A DNA stretch of 64,000 nucleotides from Stella humosa (lineage in GTDB: Bacteria; Pseudomonadota; Alphaproteobacteria; ATCC43930; Allostellaceae). The position numbers and the translations under genes were made by a program. Where the stretch lies: NCBI RefSeq assembly GCF_006738645.1, contig NZ_AP019700.1:5266351-5330350 (forward strand). The letters are read 5' to 3'. Shown one piece after another: positions 27,136 to 37,766 of the stretch (its first letter is position 1; each line of letters starts with the position of its first letter). The notes under the pieces were generated by a model. It made no database searches and was not told where the DNA came from. It worked only from the letters and a program-made list of their open reading frames with translations.

Positions 27136-28065
27136 ATGAGCGAGCTTCGCGAGATCACGGGCGGACTGCGCTTTCCCGAAGGCCCCGTCGCCATGGCCGA
27201 CGGCTCGGTCCTGCTGGTCGAGATCGCGGCGAGCAGGCTGACCCGCGTCGCCGCCGACGGCACGAAATCCACCGCCTCGCAGGTCGGCGCCGGGCCGAAC
27301 GGGGCTGCCATCGGCCCCGACGGCCAATGCTGGATCTGCAACAATGGCGGCTTCAAGTGGCACGAGGAGCCGGGGATGATCCGCCCCGTGCTGCAGGCGG
27401 AGGACTACTCCGGCGGGCGGATCGAGCGCGTCGACCTGGCGACCGGCAAGGTCGAGCGCATGTATGACACGGCCGGCGGCTTCGGCCTGCGCGGGCCGAA
27501 CGACCTGGTGTTCGACGCCCATGGCGGCGTCTGGTTCACCGACCTCGGCAAGGCGCGCGCCCGCGACATGGACCGCGGCGGCGTCTACTACGCCCGGGCC
27601 GACGGCAGCGGCATCCGCGAGGTCATCCACCCGATGGTGACGCCCAACGGCATCGGCCTGTCGCCGGACGGGCGCACGCTCTATGTCGCCGAGACCGAGC
27701 CGGGGCGGCTCTGGGCCTTTGACATCGTCGCGCCGGGCGAGGTCTCGAAGCTGCCCTGGCCTTCGCCGCATGGCGGCCGCCTCGTGGTCGGGCTCGAGGG
27801 GTTCCAGCGGTTCGATTCGCTGGCCGTCCAGGCCGACGGCGCCATCTGCGTCGCCACCCTGATGTCGGGCCGCATCACCATCGTCGATCCCGATGGCGGC
27901 AACCTGCGCTTCGTCGAGATGCCGGAGCCCTATCCCACCAACATCTGCTTCGGCGGCCCCGACCGGAAGACTGCCTACATCACCCTGTCGATGACCGGGC
28001 GGCTGGTGGCCATGGACTGGCCGGTGCCGGGTGCGGCCCTCAACTATCTCGACGTGCAGCCCTGA
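27136..28065 (+). CDS. SMP-30/gluconolactonase (LRE) family protein
   Basis: 309 residues of the six-bladed SMP-30 propeller. The opening LREITGGLRFPEGPVAMADGSVLLVE, the metal-site segments MVTPNGIGLSPDGRTLYVAET and FQRFDSLAVQADGAICVATL, and the closing FGGPDRKTAYITLS are typical. Family members hydrolyse sugar lactones or similar ring esters using a divalent cation. No sugar-acid pathway genes lie next to it, so the substrate is open. GAGGAAA precedes the ATG. It converges on ureG with 9 bp between stops. Confidence 0.88.
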   Translation: MSELREITGGLRFPEGPVAMADGSVLLVEIAASRLTRVAADGTKSTASQVGAGPNGAAIGPDGQCWICNNGGFKWHEEPGMIRPVLQAEDYSGGRIERVDLATGKVERMYDTAGGFGLRGPNDLVFDAHGGVWFTDLGKARARDMDRGGVYYARADGSGIREVIHPMVTPNGIGLSPDGRTLYVAETEPGRLWAFDIVAPGEVSKLPWPSPHGGRLVVGLEGFQRFDSLAVQADGAICVATLMSGRITIVDPDGGNLRFVEMPEPYPTNICFGGPDRKTAYITLSMTGRLVAMDWPVPGAALNYLDVQP

Positions 28066-28074
28066 GACCGGCGG

Positions 28075-29361
<1,287 letters not shown>

Positions 29362-29387
<26 letters not shown>

Positions 29388-29886
29388 GGGGATGGTCATG
29401 GTCGTGCCCGTCCCCATGGTCGTGGCCATGGGGATGGCCGGGATCGTGGTTGTGCTGGCCGTAGGCCCCGCCCTCGGGATTGAAGGGCGCTTCCACCGCC
29501 TCGACGATCGCCCCCAGCCCGCGCAACATGTCGACGATCACATGGTCGTCGCGGATCAGGATGCGGTCATGGCCGATGTCGGCCGGCAAGTGGCGGTTGC
29601 CGATATGCCAGGCCAGTCGCGCCAGGCCGCCCGGCGTGGCCGCGCCCACCGACACCAGCCGCTCCGGCTTGGCCTCGACCCGCACGAAGCCGCCGCCGTC
29701 GAGCGCCAGCCCATCGCCGTCGCCCAGCACGGTGGCCGTCGGCAGGTCGAGCAGGAACAGGAGCCCGCTTTCGGCCCGCAGCCGCACGCGGCGGCGGAAG
29801 CGGTCCTCGAACTCCAGCACCACCCGGTCGACCACCTTCGCTTCGTCCCATCCGCCGCGCGGATGCACCTTCGTCGCCCGCAGCAC
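29362..29886 (-). CDS. ureE: urease accessory nickel chaperone UreE, His-rich tail
   Basis: 174 residues. The N-terminal peptide-binding and C-terminal metal-binding halves are recognisable (VVLEFEDRFRRRVRL, LARLAWHIGNRHLPADIG, ILIRDDHVIVDML). The last ~32 residues are a nickel-binding tail with 11 histidines (GHPHGHDHGDGHDHDHPHVH). UreE hands nickel to the UreDFG complex. The start follows the ureC stop by 10 bp. The His-rich tail suggests nickel storage as well as delivery. Confidence 0.95.
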
Positions 29887-29896
29887 CGGCCGGCCC

Positions 29897-31606
29897 TCAG
29901 AACAGGAAGTAGCGCTGCGCCATCGGCAGCTCGGACGCGGGCTCGCAGGTCAGCACCTCGCCGTCGGCCCGCACCTCGTAGGTCTCGGGGTCGACCTGCA
30001 TGTTGGGGGTCAGTTCGTTCAGGATCATGTCCTTCTTGCCGATGGTGCGCGTGCCCTTCACCGCCACCAGCCGCTTCGACAGGCCGTAGCGCTCGCCGAT
30101 GCCGACATCGAGCGAGGCCTGGCTGACGAAGATGACCGAGCTGTGGCTGAGCGCCCGGCCGTAGGCGGCGAACATCGGCCGATGATAGACTGGCTGCGGC
30201 GTCGGGATGGAGGCATTGGGATCGCCCATCAGGGCTGCCGCGATCATGCCGCACTTCAGCACCATGTCCGGCTTCACGCCGAAGAAGGCCGGCGACCAGA
30301 TCACGAGGTCGGCCAGCTTGCCGACCGAGACCGAGCCGATCTCGTGCGCCATGCCATGGGCGATGGCGGGATTGATCGTGTACTTGGCGATGTAGCGGCG
30401 GGCGCGAAAATTGTCGTTCTCGCCGATTTCTTCCGGCAGGGGCCCGCGCTGGCGCTTCATCTTGTCGGCGGTCTGCCAGGTGCGGATGATGACCTCGCCC
30501 ACCCGGCCCATGGCCTGGCTGTCCGACGACATCATCGAGAAGGCGCCGATGTCGTGCAGGATGTCCTCGGCCGCGATCGTCTCGCGCCGGATGCGGCTCT
30601 CGGCGAAGGCCACGTCCTCCAGCAGGCGCGGGTCGAGATGGTGGCAGACCATCAGCATGTCGAGATGCTCGTCGACCGTGTTGATGGTGTAGGGCCGGGT
30701 CGGGTTGGTGGAGGACGGCAGGACGTTCGGCTCGCCGCACACCTTGATGATGTCGGGGGCATGGCCGCCGCCGGCACCCTCGGTGTGGAAGGCATGGATC
30801 GTGCGGCCCTTGAAGGCGGCGACCGTCGCCTCGACGAAGCCCGATTCGTTCAGCGTGTCGGTGTGGATCGCCACCTGGATGTCCATGGCGTCGGCCACGG
30901 TCAGCGCGGTGTCGATGGAGGAGGGCGTCGTGCCCCAGTCCTCGTGCAGCTTCAGCCCGCAGGCCCCGGCCAGGATCTGTTCTTCCAGCGGCGCCGGCCG
31001 GCTGGCATTGCCCTTGCCGACGAAGCCGAGATTCATCGGGAAACCCTCGGCCGCCTGTAATATGCGCATCATGTGCCAGGGGCCGGGCGTGCAGGTGGTG
31101 GCGCTGGTACCGGCCGCCGGGCCGGTGCCGCCGCCCAGCATCGTCGTGATGCCGGCCATCAGTGCTTCTTCGATCTGCTGCGGGCAGATGAAGTGGATGT
31201 GCGAATCGAAGCCGCCGGGGGTTACGATCTTGCCCTCGCCGGCGATCACCTCGGTGCCGGCGCCGATGATGATGTCGACGCCCGGCTGGGTGTCGGGGTT
31301 GCCGGCCTTGCCGATGGCGACGATGCGCCCGTCCTTCAGGCCGATATCGGCCTTGATCACCCCCTGGTGGTCGAGGATGACGGCGTTGGTGATGACGGTG
31401 TCGACGACACCCTGGGCGCTGGTGCGCTGGCTCTGGCCCATGCCGTCGCGGATGACCTTGCCGCCGCCGAACTTCACTTCCTCGCCATAGATGGTGTGGT
31501 CGCGCTCGACCTCGATGAAGAGGCGGGTGTCGGCGAGGCGGATGCGGTCGCCGACCGTCGGGCCGAACATCGCGGCATAGCCGCGTCGGGTGCGCCGGAC
31601 GGCCAT
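29897..31606 (-). CDS. ureC: urease alpha subunit
   Basis: 569 residues, the usual length. Metal-ligand histidines are in [10 protein letters not shown] (His136, His138); the carbamylated lysine is Lys219 in [12 protein letters not shown]; further active-site residues lie in [10 protein letters not shown] and [13 protein letters not shown], and the mobile-flap Cys/His in MVCHHLDPR. It binds the two-nickel centre and hydrolyses urea to ammonia and carbamate. The ATG overlaps the stop of the fused ureAB gene by one base, so stoichiometry may be set by coupled translation. Confidence 0.98.
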   Translation of the reverse strand: MAVRRTRRGYAAMFGPTVGDRIRLADTRLFIEVERDHTIYGEEVKFGGGKVIRDGMGQSQRTSAQGVVDTVITNAVILDHQGVIKADIGLKDGRIVAIGKAGNPDTQPGVDIIIGAGTEVIAGEGKIVTPGGFDSHIHFICPQQIEEALMAGITTMLGGGTGPAAGTSATTCTPGPWHMMRILQAAEGFPMNLGFVGKGNASRPAPLEEQILAGACGLKLHEDWGTTPSSIDTALTVADAMDIQVAIHTDTLNESGFVEATVAAFKGRTIHAFHTEGAGGGHAPDIIKVCGEPNVLPSSTNPTRPYTINTVDEHLDMLMVCHHLDPRLLEDVAFAESRIRRETIAAEDILHDIGAFSMMSSDSQAMGRVGEVIIRTWQTADKMKRQRGPLPEEIGENDNFRARRYIAKYTINPAIAHGMAHEIGSVSVGKLADLVIWSPAFFGVKPDMVLKCGMIAAALMGDPNASIPTPQPVYHRPMFAAYGRALSHSSVIFVSQASLDVGIGERYGLSKRLVAVKGTRTIGKKDMILNELTPNMQVDPETYEVRADGEVLTCEPASELPMAQRYFLF

Positions 31607-32226
31607 CAGAGAGGTCCGTCGACGAGGCCGCGGAAGCCGATCGCCACCCGATCCCCGCCATAGGGAACCAGGGTGACGGACCGAGTCTGCCCCGGCTCGA
31701 AGCGCACCGCCGTGCCGGCCGGGATATCGAGCCGGCAGCCGCGCGCCTTCTCGCGGTCGAACTCCAGGGCCGCGTTGGTCTCGTGGAAATGGTAATGGCT
31801 GCCGACCTGGATCGGCCGGTCGCCGGTGTTGGCGACGTCCAGCGTGACGGTCGGCAGGCCCTCGTTCATCACGATGTCGCCCTCGCCTGTCACCACCTCG
31901 CCCGGTACCACCTGCGGCGTGCCCAGCCGGATCGGCTGGTGCACCGTCACGAGCTTGGTGCCGTCGGGAAAGGTGGCCTCCACCTGGATGTCGTGGATCA
32001 TTTCCGGCACGCCCTCCATCACCTGGTCGGGGGTCAGGAGATCCGCCCCGGCGGACATGAGGTCCGCGACGGTGCGGCCGTCGCGCGCGCCCTCCACGAC
32101 GAAGTCGGTGATCAGCGCCACCGCTTCCGGGTGGTTCAGCTTCACGCCCCGTTCCAGCCGCCGCCGCGCCACCATCGCGGCCATGGCGACGAGCAGCTTT
32201 TCCCGTTCCCTAGGCGTCAGGTTCAT
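31606..32226 (-). CDS. ureAB: fused urease gamma and beta subunits (UreA-UreB)
   Basis: 206 residues in one frame. Residues 1-100 are the gamma subunit ([35 protein letters not shown], then [28 protein letters not shown]); residues 105-206 are beta ([49 protein letters not shown]-type block). Gamma and beta are separate genes in most bacteria; here they form one chain, as in Helicobacter UreA. Together with UreC they make the urease enzyme. The fusion shows no frameshift. Confidence 0.93.
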   Translation of the reverse strand: MNLTPREREKLLVAMAAMVARRRLERGVKLNHPEAVALITDFVVEGARDGRTVADLMSAGADLLTPDQVMEGVPEMIHDIQVEATFPDGTKLVTVHQPIRLGTPQVVPGEVVTGEGDIVMNEGLPTVTLDVANTGDRPIQVGSHYHFHETNAALEFDREKARGCRLDIPAGTAVRFEPGQTRSVTLVPYGGDRVAIGFRGLVDGPL

Positions 32227-32269
32227 CCCCGATCATCCCCCCTGCCCGACATGTCCCTGATGGGCTGCA

Positions 32270-33130
32270 TCATCCGTACCATAGTTCGGGCAACCGCTCC
32301 GACAGGCCGGCCAACCGATGGCGCACGCGACCGACCGACCGCACCACGGCATCGCGCAGCAAGCGGGCATCGCTGCCCAGAAAACGGGCAACCATCACCG
32401 GCCCGGTCACCGAGGCGCCGATGCGCACCGCCGGGCATGCCTCGGCGACCTCCCGGACGGCATCGCGCGCCGCCAGTCCGCCGTCGCCCGCCAGGATGAG
32501 CGTCGCCATCGCGGCCGCCCCGTCGAGGCCGGCGCGGGCGGCGAACAGGGGCGCCAGCGGCGCGTCCAGCCGCAGCGCATCGGCCCACACCAGGCGCCCG
32601 TCGACCCGCAGGCGCCAGTCCTCCCGCAGCATGCCATAGGAAAAGACCTCGCCCCGCGCGCGCCGGCCGAACACCAGCATCTCGATCGCCAGCAGGCGCC
32701 CGCCGGGCGCCAGGTCGACCGCGGTGGTGCGCGCGAAACGGGCGCCGTCGAAGAGGATCGTCTCCTGCGGCAGCCATTCCAGCCAGGCGCCGTCGGCCAC
32801 CGCGACCGTGGTCTCGAACCGCGTGGTGGCACCAGTCGAGCGGTAGACTTTCTCGGCCGCTTGGGTTCCGACCGTGGCGACGGCCCCGGCCTCCGCCGCC
32901 AGCGACAGGCGGATGCGATCGCCCCCGACCAGCCCGCCCGAGGTGGTGACGAGGATGGCCGGGACGGGCTCCCCCCGCTCCGGCAGCGGAAAGAGGAAGC
33001 GTACCGGATCGCTCTGGTAGAGGCCGCGCGCCTGGGTGCGGCCGCCGTCGGCCACGAATCGCAGGCGGCCGACGCCGTCGCCGCGCTGGAGCTTGGGGGC
33101 CTGGGGGCGGGGAATCCGGTCATGGGGCAT
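32270..33130 (-). CDS. ureD: urease accessory protein UreD (UreH)
   Basis: 286 residues. GDGVGRLRFVADGGRTQARGLYQSDPVRFLFP, ILVTTSGGLVGGDRIRLSL, TQAAEKVYRSTG, WLPQETILFDGARF and LWYG at the end match UreD. It is the scaffold of the UreDFG activation complex that inserts nickel into urease. It is the first gene of the operon ureD-ureAB-ureC-ureE-ureF-ureG on the minus strand, ending 43 bp before ureAB. No urea or nickel transporter gene is within the window. Confidence 0.95.
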   Translation of the reverse strand: MPHDRIPRPQAPKLQRGDGVGRLRFVADGGRTQARGLYQSDPVRFLFPLPERGEPVPAILVTTSGGLVGGDRIRLSLAAEAGAVATVGTQAAEKVYRSTGATTRFETTVAVADGAWLEWLPQETILFDGARFARTTAVDLAPGGRLLAIEMLVFGRRARGEVFSYGMLREDWRLRVDGRLVWADALRLDAPLAPLFAARAGLDGAAAMATLILAGDGGLAARDAVREVAEACPAVRIGASVTGPVMVARFLGSDARLLRDAVVRSVGRVRHRLAGLSERLPELWYG

Positions 33131-33188
33131 GGGCGGGTGGCCGACACGCTATCACCGTGCCAGCCCGGACGGGACCCATGCATTTGGC

Positions 33189-34400
33189 CTATGCCGGTGC
33201 CGTCCCCCGGCAGGCTGGCCCGACGACCGATGTCGCCAGCAGCCACAGCAGCAGGCCGGCCGCGGCGATACCGCCCAGCGCCAGGAAGGCTTCCGCATAG
33301 CCGAAGGACTGCGCCAGCATGCCGGCCAGGGCGGTGCTCGAGGCAGCGCCGACCGCCTGCAAGGTCATCACCGCGCCCAGCCCGGCATTGACGTGACCGC
33401 TGCCGGCCAGGATGCGCGCGACCAGGCCCGGCACCGCCACCCCGAGCAGGCCGGCGCCCACCCCGTCCAGCACCTGGATCGGCACCAGGCCCCAGGGATT
33501 GGTGACGAAGGCCGCCAGCACGCCGCGGATCGGCAGCGCCGCCAGGGCAGCCACGAACAGCACCCAGTATCCCCGCGTCTCGGCCAGCCGGGCGGCCAGC
33601 AGCGCCATCGGGATCATGGTGAGCTGCGCCACGATGATGGTGGCGGCGGTGAAGGCACTGGGATCCCCCGCGCCGCGCGCCACCAGCGCCTGGCCCAGCA
33701 GCGGCAGCATCGCCGCATTGCCGAGATGGAACAGCATCAGCACGACGGCCAGGACCAGCAGCGGCCGACTGCGGTAGAGCACCGCCAGGCTGGCGGGCGG
33801 CGGCGCCGCGCCGTCGGCACCATCGCCGCCGCCACGGGCTGCGACATGATCGATGTGCCGGGGGTCGATCGCGAGCGCGGCCGCGATCGAGGCCAGGGCC
33901 ATCGCCGCCAGGAGAAAGAAGATCGCCTGCAAGCCGAAGAGATAGCCGAAGCCGCCGCCCAGCAATGCCGCGAAGACGTTGCCCGCATGGTTGAAGGCCT
34001 CGTTGCGCCCGAGTTGGTGGGCGAAGCCGGCCTGGCGGACCAGGCCCAACGTGATGCCCGCGATCGCCGGCATCACGACCGCCCCAGCGACGCCCGTCAT
34101 GACCTGGGACAGGGCGGTGACGGCGAAGTTGGGCGCAGCCAGGATGCCCATGGAGGCGATGGCGACGGCCAGGGCGGCGGCCACCATCAGCCCGCGCTTG
34201 GACCGGGTGCCGTCGACCAGCATGCCGAGCGGCGTGGTCGCCAGCATTCCGGCGTACCCGCCCAGCGTCATCACAAGGCCGATCTCCGCCGGCTGCCAGC
34301 CCTGGCCCTGGAGAAAGACGCCGAGGAAGGGCCCCAGCCCGTCCCGCACGTCGGCCATGAAGAAATTCAGCGCGTTCAGCGCACCGAGCGACGATCCCAT
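33189..34400 (-). CDS. MFS transporter
   Basis: About 403 residues with roughly 12 hydrophobic segments. The start at 34400 (MGSSLGALNALNFFMADVRDGLGPFLGVFL) follows GGGGGAA; an earlier in-frame ATG at 34457 would add a soluble leader without homology. The loop-2 motif GMLVDGTRSKRGLMVAAAL resembles the G-x3-D-x2-G-R MFS signature, and a charged cytosolic loop lies near residue 190-215. Substrate is unknown. It may follow or precede the urease genes on the same strand, 58 bp upstream of ureD, but nothing shows it moves urea. Confidence 0.8.
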   Translation of the reverse strand: MGSSLGALNALNFFMADVRDGLGPFLGVFLQGQGWQPAEIGLVMTLGGYAGMLATTPLGMLVDGTRSKRGLMVAAALAVAIASMGILAAPNFAVTALSQVMTGVAGAVVMPAIAGITLGLVRQAGFAHQLGRNEAFNHAGNVFAALLGGGFGYLFGLQAIFFLLAAMALASIAAALAIDPRHIDHVAARGGGDGADGAAPPPASLAVLYRSRPLLVLAVVLMLFHLGNAAMLPLLGQALVARGAGDPSAFTAATIIVAQLTMIPMALLAARLAETRGYWVLFVAALAALPIRGVLAAFVTNPWGLVPIQVLDGVGAGLLGVAVPGLVARILAGSGHVNAGLGAVMTLQAVGAASSTALAGMLAQSFGYAEAFLALGGIAAAGLLLWLLATSVVGPACRGTAPA

Positions 34401-34753
34401 ACGGCCTGGTTCCCCCTGGAAGTTGCCGCAACATGGATCAGGCCGCCGATGAATCAAGTTGCGTGCGCGGCAAGGCCGTCAAAACAATTTTGGGGATAGC
34501 GGGAACCCGACGCGGCAATGGCCGTTGGATATCATGTTCGGGAGTTCCGAAGCGGCTGACCAGGATCGACGTAGAGATACGCTACTGCTGGCTCAGCGCG
34601 ATGGATCATATCCGGGAATGTTCACTACGGGAATACTTGAAGGTACTTCGGCTGGGGTGACGGGGATGCCCGACTTTCGATCACCGGGCGCCACAATTCG
34701 GTCCAGATCCATCCGTTGTACCCAGTTGAAACCGTGCATCGAAGGAGGTTTCC
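34401..34753. other. non-coding gap upstream of glycine-zipper lipoprotein gene
   Basis: 353 bp between divergent genes. A short open frame at 34433-34660 has no homology, ribosome site or coding-like composition and is not accepted. The region probably carries the promoters for both neighbours; no specific operator was recognised. Confidence 0.5.
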
Positions 34754-34999
34754 ATGAAGAAGTTCACGACGGCTGGTATCCTGTTTGCCGGTGCCCTCGC
34801 TCTCTCCGCTTGCGGCTATTCGCAGGGTGATCGCGCCCTCAGCGGCGGCGCGCTCGGCGCGGCCGGCGGTGCGGCGATCGGCGGACTGACGGGTGGTAGC
34901 GTCCTGGGCGGCGCCGTCCTCGGCGGCGCGGCCGGTGCCGCGACGGGCGCCCTGACCTCGCCCCGCGACGTCAATCTGGGCCGCCCGGCCTGGCGCTAA
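34754..34999 (+). CDS. small glycine-zipper outer-membrane lipoprotein
   Basis: 81 residues. A type-II signal peptide ends at the lipobox LSAC (Cys20 region of MKKFTTAGILFAGALALSAC). The rest is a glycine zipper (GGALGAAGGAAIGGLTGGSV, GGAVLGGAAGAATGAL), as in 17-kDa surface antigen/SlyB-like or osmotically inducible lipoproteins; it likely sits in the outer membrane, possibly stiffening it under stress. GGAGG six bases before the ATG is an ideal ribosome site. A strong terminator hairpin follows at 35057-35090, so it is probably monocistronic and well expressed. Confidence 0.85.
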   Translation: MKKFTTAGILFAGALALSACGYSQGDRALSGGALGAAGGAAIGGLTGGSVLGGAVLGGAAGAATGALTSPRDVNLGRPAWR

Positions 35000-35056
35000 A
35001 GGCTTCTTCCGGCCGACGCCGATCGCCCACGTGGCAGTCGGCGAAGCTGGGGAAGG

Positions 35057-35090
35057 AAAAATGGCAGCGAGCAATCGCTGCCATTTTTTT
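35057..35090. terminator. intrinsic terminator shared by convergent genes
   Basis: Perfect palindrome: ATGGCAGCGA (35061-35070), loop GCAA, TCGCTGCCAT (35075-35084), flanked by AAAA and a run of T. It ends rightward transcription of the lipoprotein gene and could also stop leftward transcription of the UdgX gene that ends at 35094, since the A-run gives U on the other strand. Confidence 0.85.
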
Positions 35091-35093
35091 CGT

Positions 35094-36509
35094 TCAGGCC
35101 GTGAGTTCGCGCATCGCGGTTTTGAGGTCGGCCGCCAGCAATGCCCGTTCGCGCGCCTGGCCTTCCGGCTCGGGGATACGCAGAGTGTAGGACGGATGGG
35201 CCGTGACCAACACCCGGGTGCCATCGGCCGCCGCCAGCACCTGACCGCGGTGGCGGCCGATGGGCAAGGCCCGGCCGAGCAGGGCATGGATTGCCGTGGC
35301 GCCCAGGGCGACCACCAGCCGGGGGCGGACCGCTGCCAGCTCATGTGCCAGCCACCAACGACAAGCCATGACCTCGCCCGCATCCGGCCGCTGGTGGATC
35401 CGGCGCTTGCCACGCGGCGCGAACTTGAAATGCTTCACCGCATTGGTGAGATAGACCGCCTGGCGGTCGATGCCGGCTGCGGCCAGGGCCTCGTCCAGGA
35501 CTTGGCCGGCCGGGCCGACGAAGGGCCGCCCGGCCAGATCCTCCTGGTCGCCCGGCTGCTCCCCGACCAGCATCAGCGTCGCGTCGGCCGGTCCCGCGCC
35601 GAACACGGTCTGGGTCGCCGGCTGCCACAGCGGGCAACGCCGGCAGCTTGCGGCCTCGTGGCGTAGGGTCGGCAGGCCTGCGGCCGCGATGACCGTCGGT
35701 GGAGCATCTGCAAAGCGCTGAGGCCGGGCGTTCGGCAGGGACGGGGCGTTCCGCACCATGTCGTCTGTGCGGGCGGCTGCCGACGCGATCAACGGGTCGA
35801 TCAGCGCGGCCTCGGGAAGGTTGCGCCAGTAGCGTCGCGGCATCTCGGCCCGCATGGCGCGCACCTTCAGGCGGGCGGGGTTGAAGATGGCGGCGTAGTA
35901 GCGCAGCCACAGCCCCTCGGCCGCGTCCTCATGCAGGTCGGCCGGGCGCGGCAGGCCCGGCGCGAAGAGCAGTTCATCGCCGTTCCACTCGACCGACCGA
36001 TCGGGCGTCAGGATCGACCAGCGCATGGCGGCGAACCGGTCGCGGAAGAACGGGGCGGCGGCGGCCACGACATGATGGTCGGGCTCGAACCAGGCGAGGA
36101 AGCGCTCGCCGTCATCGTCGCGGATCGCGCGGAAGCGCACGAAGGCATGCATCTTGTGGATGTCGCGGCGCACCGCCTTGGCCATGCCTTCCAGGCGGGC
36201 GACCAGGGGATCGGCCGAGATGGCCATCAGCCCCGGCTCGCGCATCGCCCGCCATGCCAGTTGATAGAGCAGGGCGAACCGCTGGCGGTCGCGATGAAGA
36301 ACCGCCTGACCGGCCAGGTCGAAGAATGCCCGCGGCATGGTCGGGGCAGATGCCCCTTCCGGCCGCGCATCCGCCGGAAACAGCGACCGGTCCGGGCCGT
36401 CCTCGGTCCAGGCCACCGCCTCGGGCGGAATGCCGGCGGCCAGCAAGGGCCGCGCAATCGCCCGCCAATCGTCCAGCCCGGCCGCGGCCGGCAGCAGGAC
36501 CGATCGCAT
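35094..36509 (-). CDS. udgX: UdgX-type uracil-DNA glycosylase with N-terminal DUF4130/TIGR03915 domain
   Basis: 471 residues. Residues 1-250 match the TIGR03915-like domain (DRQRFALLYQLAWRAMREP, AKAVRRDIHKMHAFVRFR, DAAEGLWLRYYAAIFNPARL). The C-terminal half is a family-4-like UDG with the iron-sulfur Cys pair SCRRCPLW (Cys289, Cys292; Cys383 also present), GEQPGDQED, GPAGQVLDE and the HPSYTLR motif. The KRRIH signature (368-372), with His372, is the hallmark of UdgX, which excises uracil and stays covalently linked to the abasic site. It overlaps the radical SAM gene upstream by one base (TAATG). Both lie behind a LexA box. Confidence 0.9.
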   Translation of the reverse strand: MRSVLLPAAAGLDDWRAIARPLLAAGIPPEAVAWTEDGPDRSLFPADARPEGASAPTMPRAFFDLAGQAVLHRDRQRFALLYQLAWRAMREPGLMAISADPLVARLEGMAKAVRRDIHKMHAFVRFRAIRDDDGERFLAWFEPDHHVVAAAAPFFRDRFAAMRWSILTPDRSVEWNGDELLFAPGLPRPADLHEDAAEGLWLRYYAAIFNPARLKVRAMRAEMPRRYWRNLPEAALIDPLIASAAARTDDMVRNAPSLPNARPQRFADAPPTVIAAAGLPTLRHEAASCRRCPLWQPATQTVFGAGPADATLMLVGEQPGDQEDLAGRPFVGPAGQVLDEALAAAGIDRQAVYLTNAVKHFKFAPRGKRRIHQRPDAGEVMACRWWLAHELAAVRPRLVVALGATAIHALLGRALPIGRHRGQVLAAADGTRVLVTAHPSYTLRIPEPEGQARERALLAADLKTAMRELTA

Positions 36510-37723
36510 TACAGCGCCAGCGACAATTGCCGCTGCGGCCGAAGGATCCGCTGCTTGAGGTCCTCCAGGTCGAGCAGGCGACGCGCATCCGAGCGCCCCG
36601 GCAGGATGACGAACGGGGCAACCCTGGACAGCGGCACATGCAGGCGCGTCAGGTCCTCCGCCCGGATGGTACGGCCGCGGCGCGACGCCAGGATGCGCCC
36701 CACGGCCTTGCTGCCCAGGCCCGGCACGCGCAGCAGGGCCTCCCGGTCCGCCCGGTTCACGTCGACCGGGAAGCGGTCGCGATGGCGCAGCGCCCAGGCC
36801 AGCTTGGGGTCGATGTCGAGCGCCAGCATGCCATCGGCCGTCTCGGTGATCTCGTCGACGCCGAAGCCATAGAACCGCAACAGCCAGTCCGCCTGGTAGA
36901 GGCGGTGCTCGCGCACCAGGGGCGGGGCGGTGGGCGGCAAAACGCGGCTGGCGTCCGGAATCGGGCTGAAGGCCGAGTAGTAGACGCGCTTCAGGCGGTA
37001 GCCCGCATAGAGCCCGGCGCTGGTCTGCAGGATGGTCTGGTCGCTGGAGGCATCCGCGCCGACGATCATCTGCGTGCTCTGGCCGGCCGGGGCAAAGCGC
37101 GGCGACCGCGGCTCGGCCGCCTTCTCGTCGAGCCGGAGCCGCAGCCGGCCCATGGTGCGGCGGATGGCGCCCATATCCTTCTCGGGCGCCAGCTTGGCCA
37201 GCCCGTCGGCGGTCGGCATCTCCACATTGATGCTGAGGCGGTCGGCGAAGCGCCCCGCCTCCGCCACTAGGCGCTCGTCGGCATCCGGGATGGTCTTCAG
37301 GTGGATATAGCCACGGAAGCCATGGTCGAGGCGGAGCGTGCGCGCCACCTCGACCACCTGCTCCATGGTGTAGTCGGCACTGCGGATGATGCCCGACGAC
37401 AGGAACAGCCCCTCGATGTAGTTGCGGCGATAGAAGTCGAGCGTGAGGCCGACGACCTCCGCGACGGTGAAGCGGGCGCGCGGGACGTTGCTGGACGAGC
37501 GGTTGACGCAATAGAGGCAGTCGAAGGCGCAGGCGTTGGTCAGCAGCACCTTCAGCAGGGAGATGCAGCGGCCGTCCGGGGCATAGGAATGGCAGATGCC
37601 CATGCCGGTGGTGGAACCCAGCCCGCCCGCCCGCGACGTTCGCCGCTCCGTGCCGCTCGACGCACAGGAGGCGTCGTACTTGGCCGCATCTGCCAGGATT
37701 TCGAGCTTGCGCGATATGTCCAT
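36509..37723 (-). CDS. radical SAM protein linked to UDG (TIGR03916-like, putative DNA modification/repair)
   Basis: 404 residues. The SAM-cluster Cys65, Cys69 and Cys72 lie in NACAFDCLYC. A GICHSYAPDGRCISLLKVLL segment and FLSSGIIRSADYTMEQV belong to the family, and a helix-hairpin-helix DNA-binding motif is at LRVPGLGSKAVGRIL (331-345). The reaction is not known; HhH plus linkage to UdgX suggests it acts on DNA, for example on modified or damaged bases or the UdgX-DNA crosslink. It is the first gene of the cassette, with GAAC-N7-GAAC 28 bp before its ATG. Confidence 0.85.
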   Translation of the reverse strand: MDISRKLEILADAAKYDASCASSGTERRTSRAGGLGSTTGMGICHSYAPDGRCISLLKVLLTNACAFDCLYCVNRSSSNVPRARFTVAEVVGLTLDFYRRNYIEGLFLSSGIIRSADYTMEQVVEVARTLRLDHGFRGYIHLKTIPDADERLVAEAGRFADRLSINVEMPTADGLAKLAPEKDMGAIRRTMGRLRLRLDEKAAEPRSPRFAPAGQSTQMIVGADASSDQTILQTSAGLYAGYRLKRVYYSAFSPIPDASRVLPPTAPPLVREHRLYQADWLLRFYGFGVDEITETADGMLALDIDPKLAWALRHRDRFPVDVNRADREALLRVPGLGSKAVGRILASRRGRTIRAEDLTRLHVPLSRVAPFVILPGRSDARRLLDLEDLKQRILRPQRQLSLAL

Positions 37724-37751
37724 CAGGCGTGAACGACGGCTACTTGCGTTT

Positions 37752-37766
37752 GTTCCCTATTTGTTC
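37752..37766. promoter_or_regulatory. LexA (SOS) box of the alphaproteobacterial type
   Basis: GTTC-CCTATTT-GTTC (37752-37766), a perfect GTTC-N7-GTTC, the form bound by LexA in Alphaproteobacteria. It lies 28 bp before the radical SAM start and abuts a TATAAC -10 on the minus strand, so LexA would cover the transcription start. Confidence 0.85.

Noticed and set aside
24600-27467. Long plus-strand open frame opposite the large kinase
   Set aside because: Antisense shadow without motifs; the kinase itself has complete, ordered domains.
24499-27771. Long minus-strand open frame over the large kinase and the SMP-30 gene
   Set aside because: It reads the wrong frame of the kinase and lacks any family motif.
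34433-34660. Short open frame in the gap before the glycine-zipper lipoprotein
   Set aside because: No ribosome site, no homology, and unlike local codon use.
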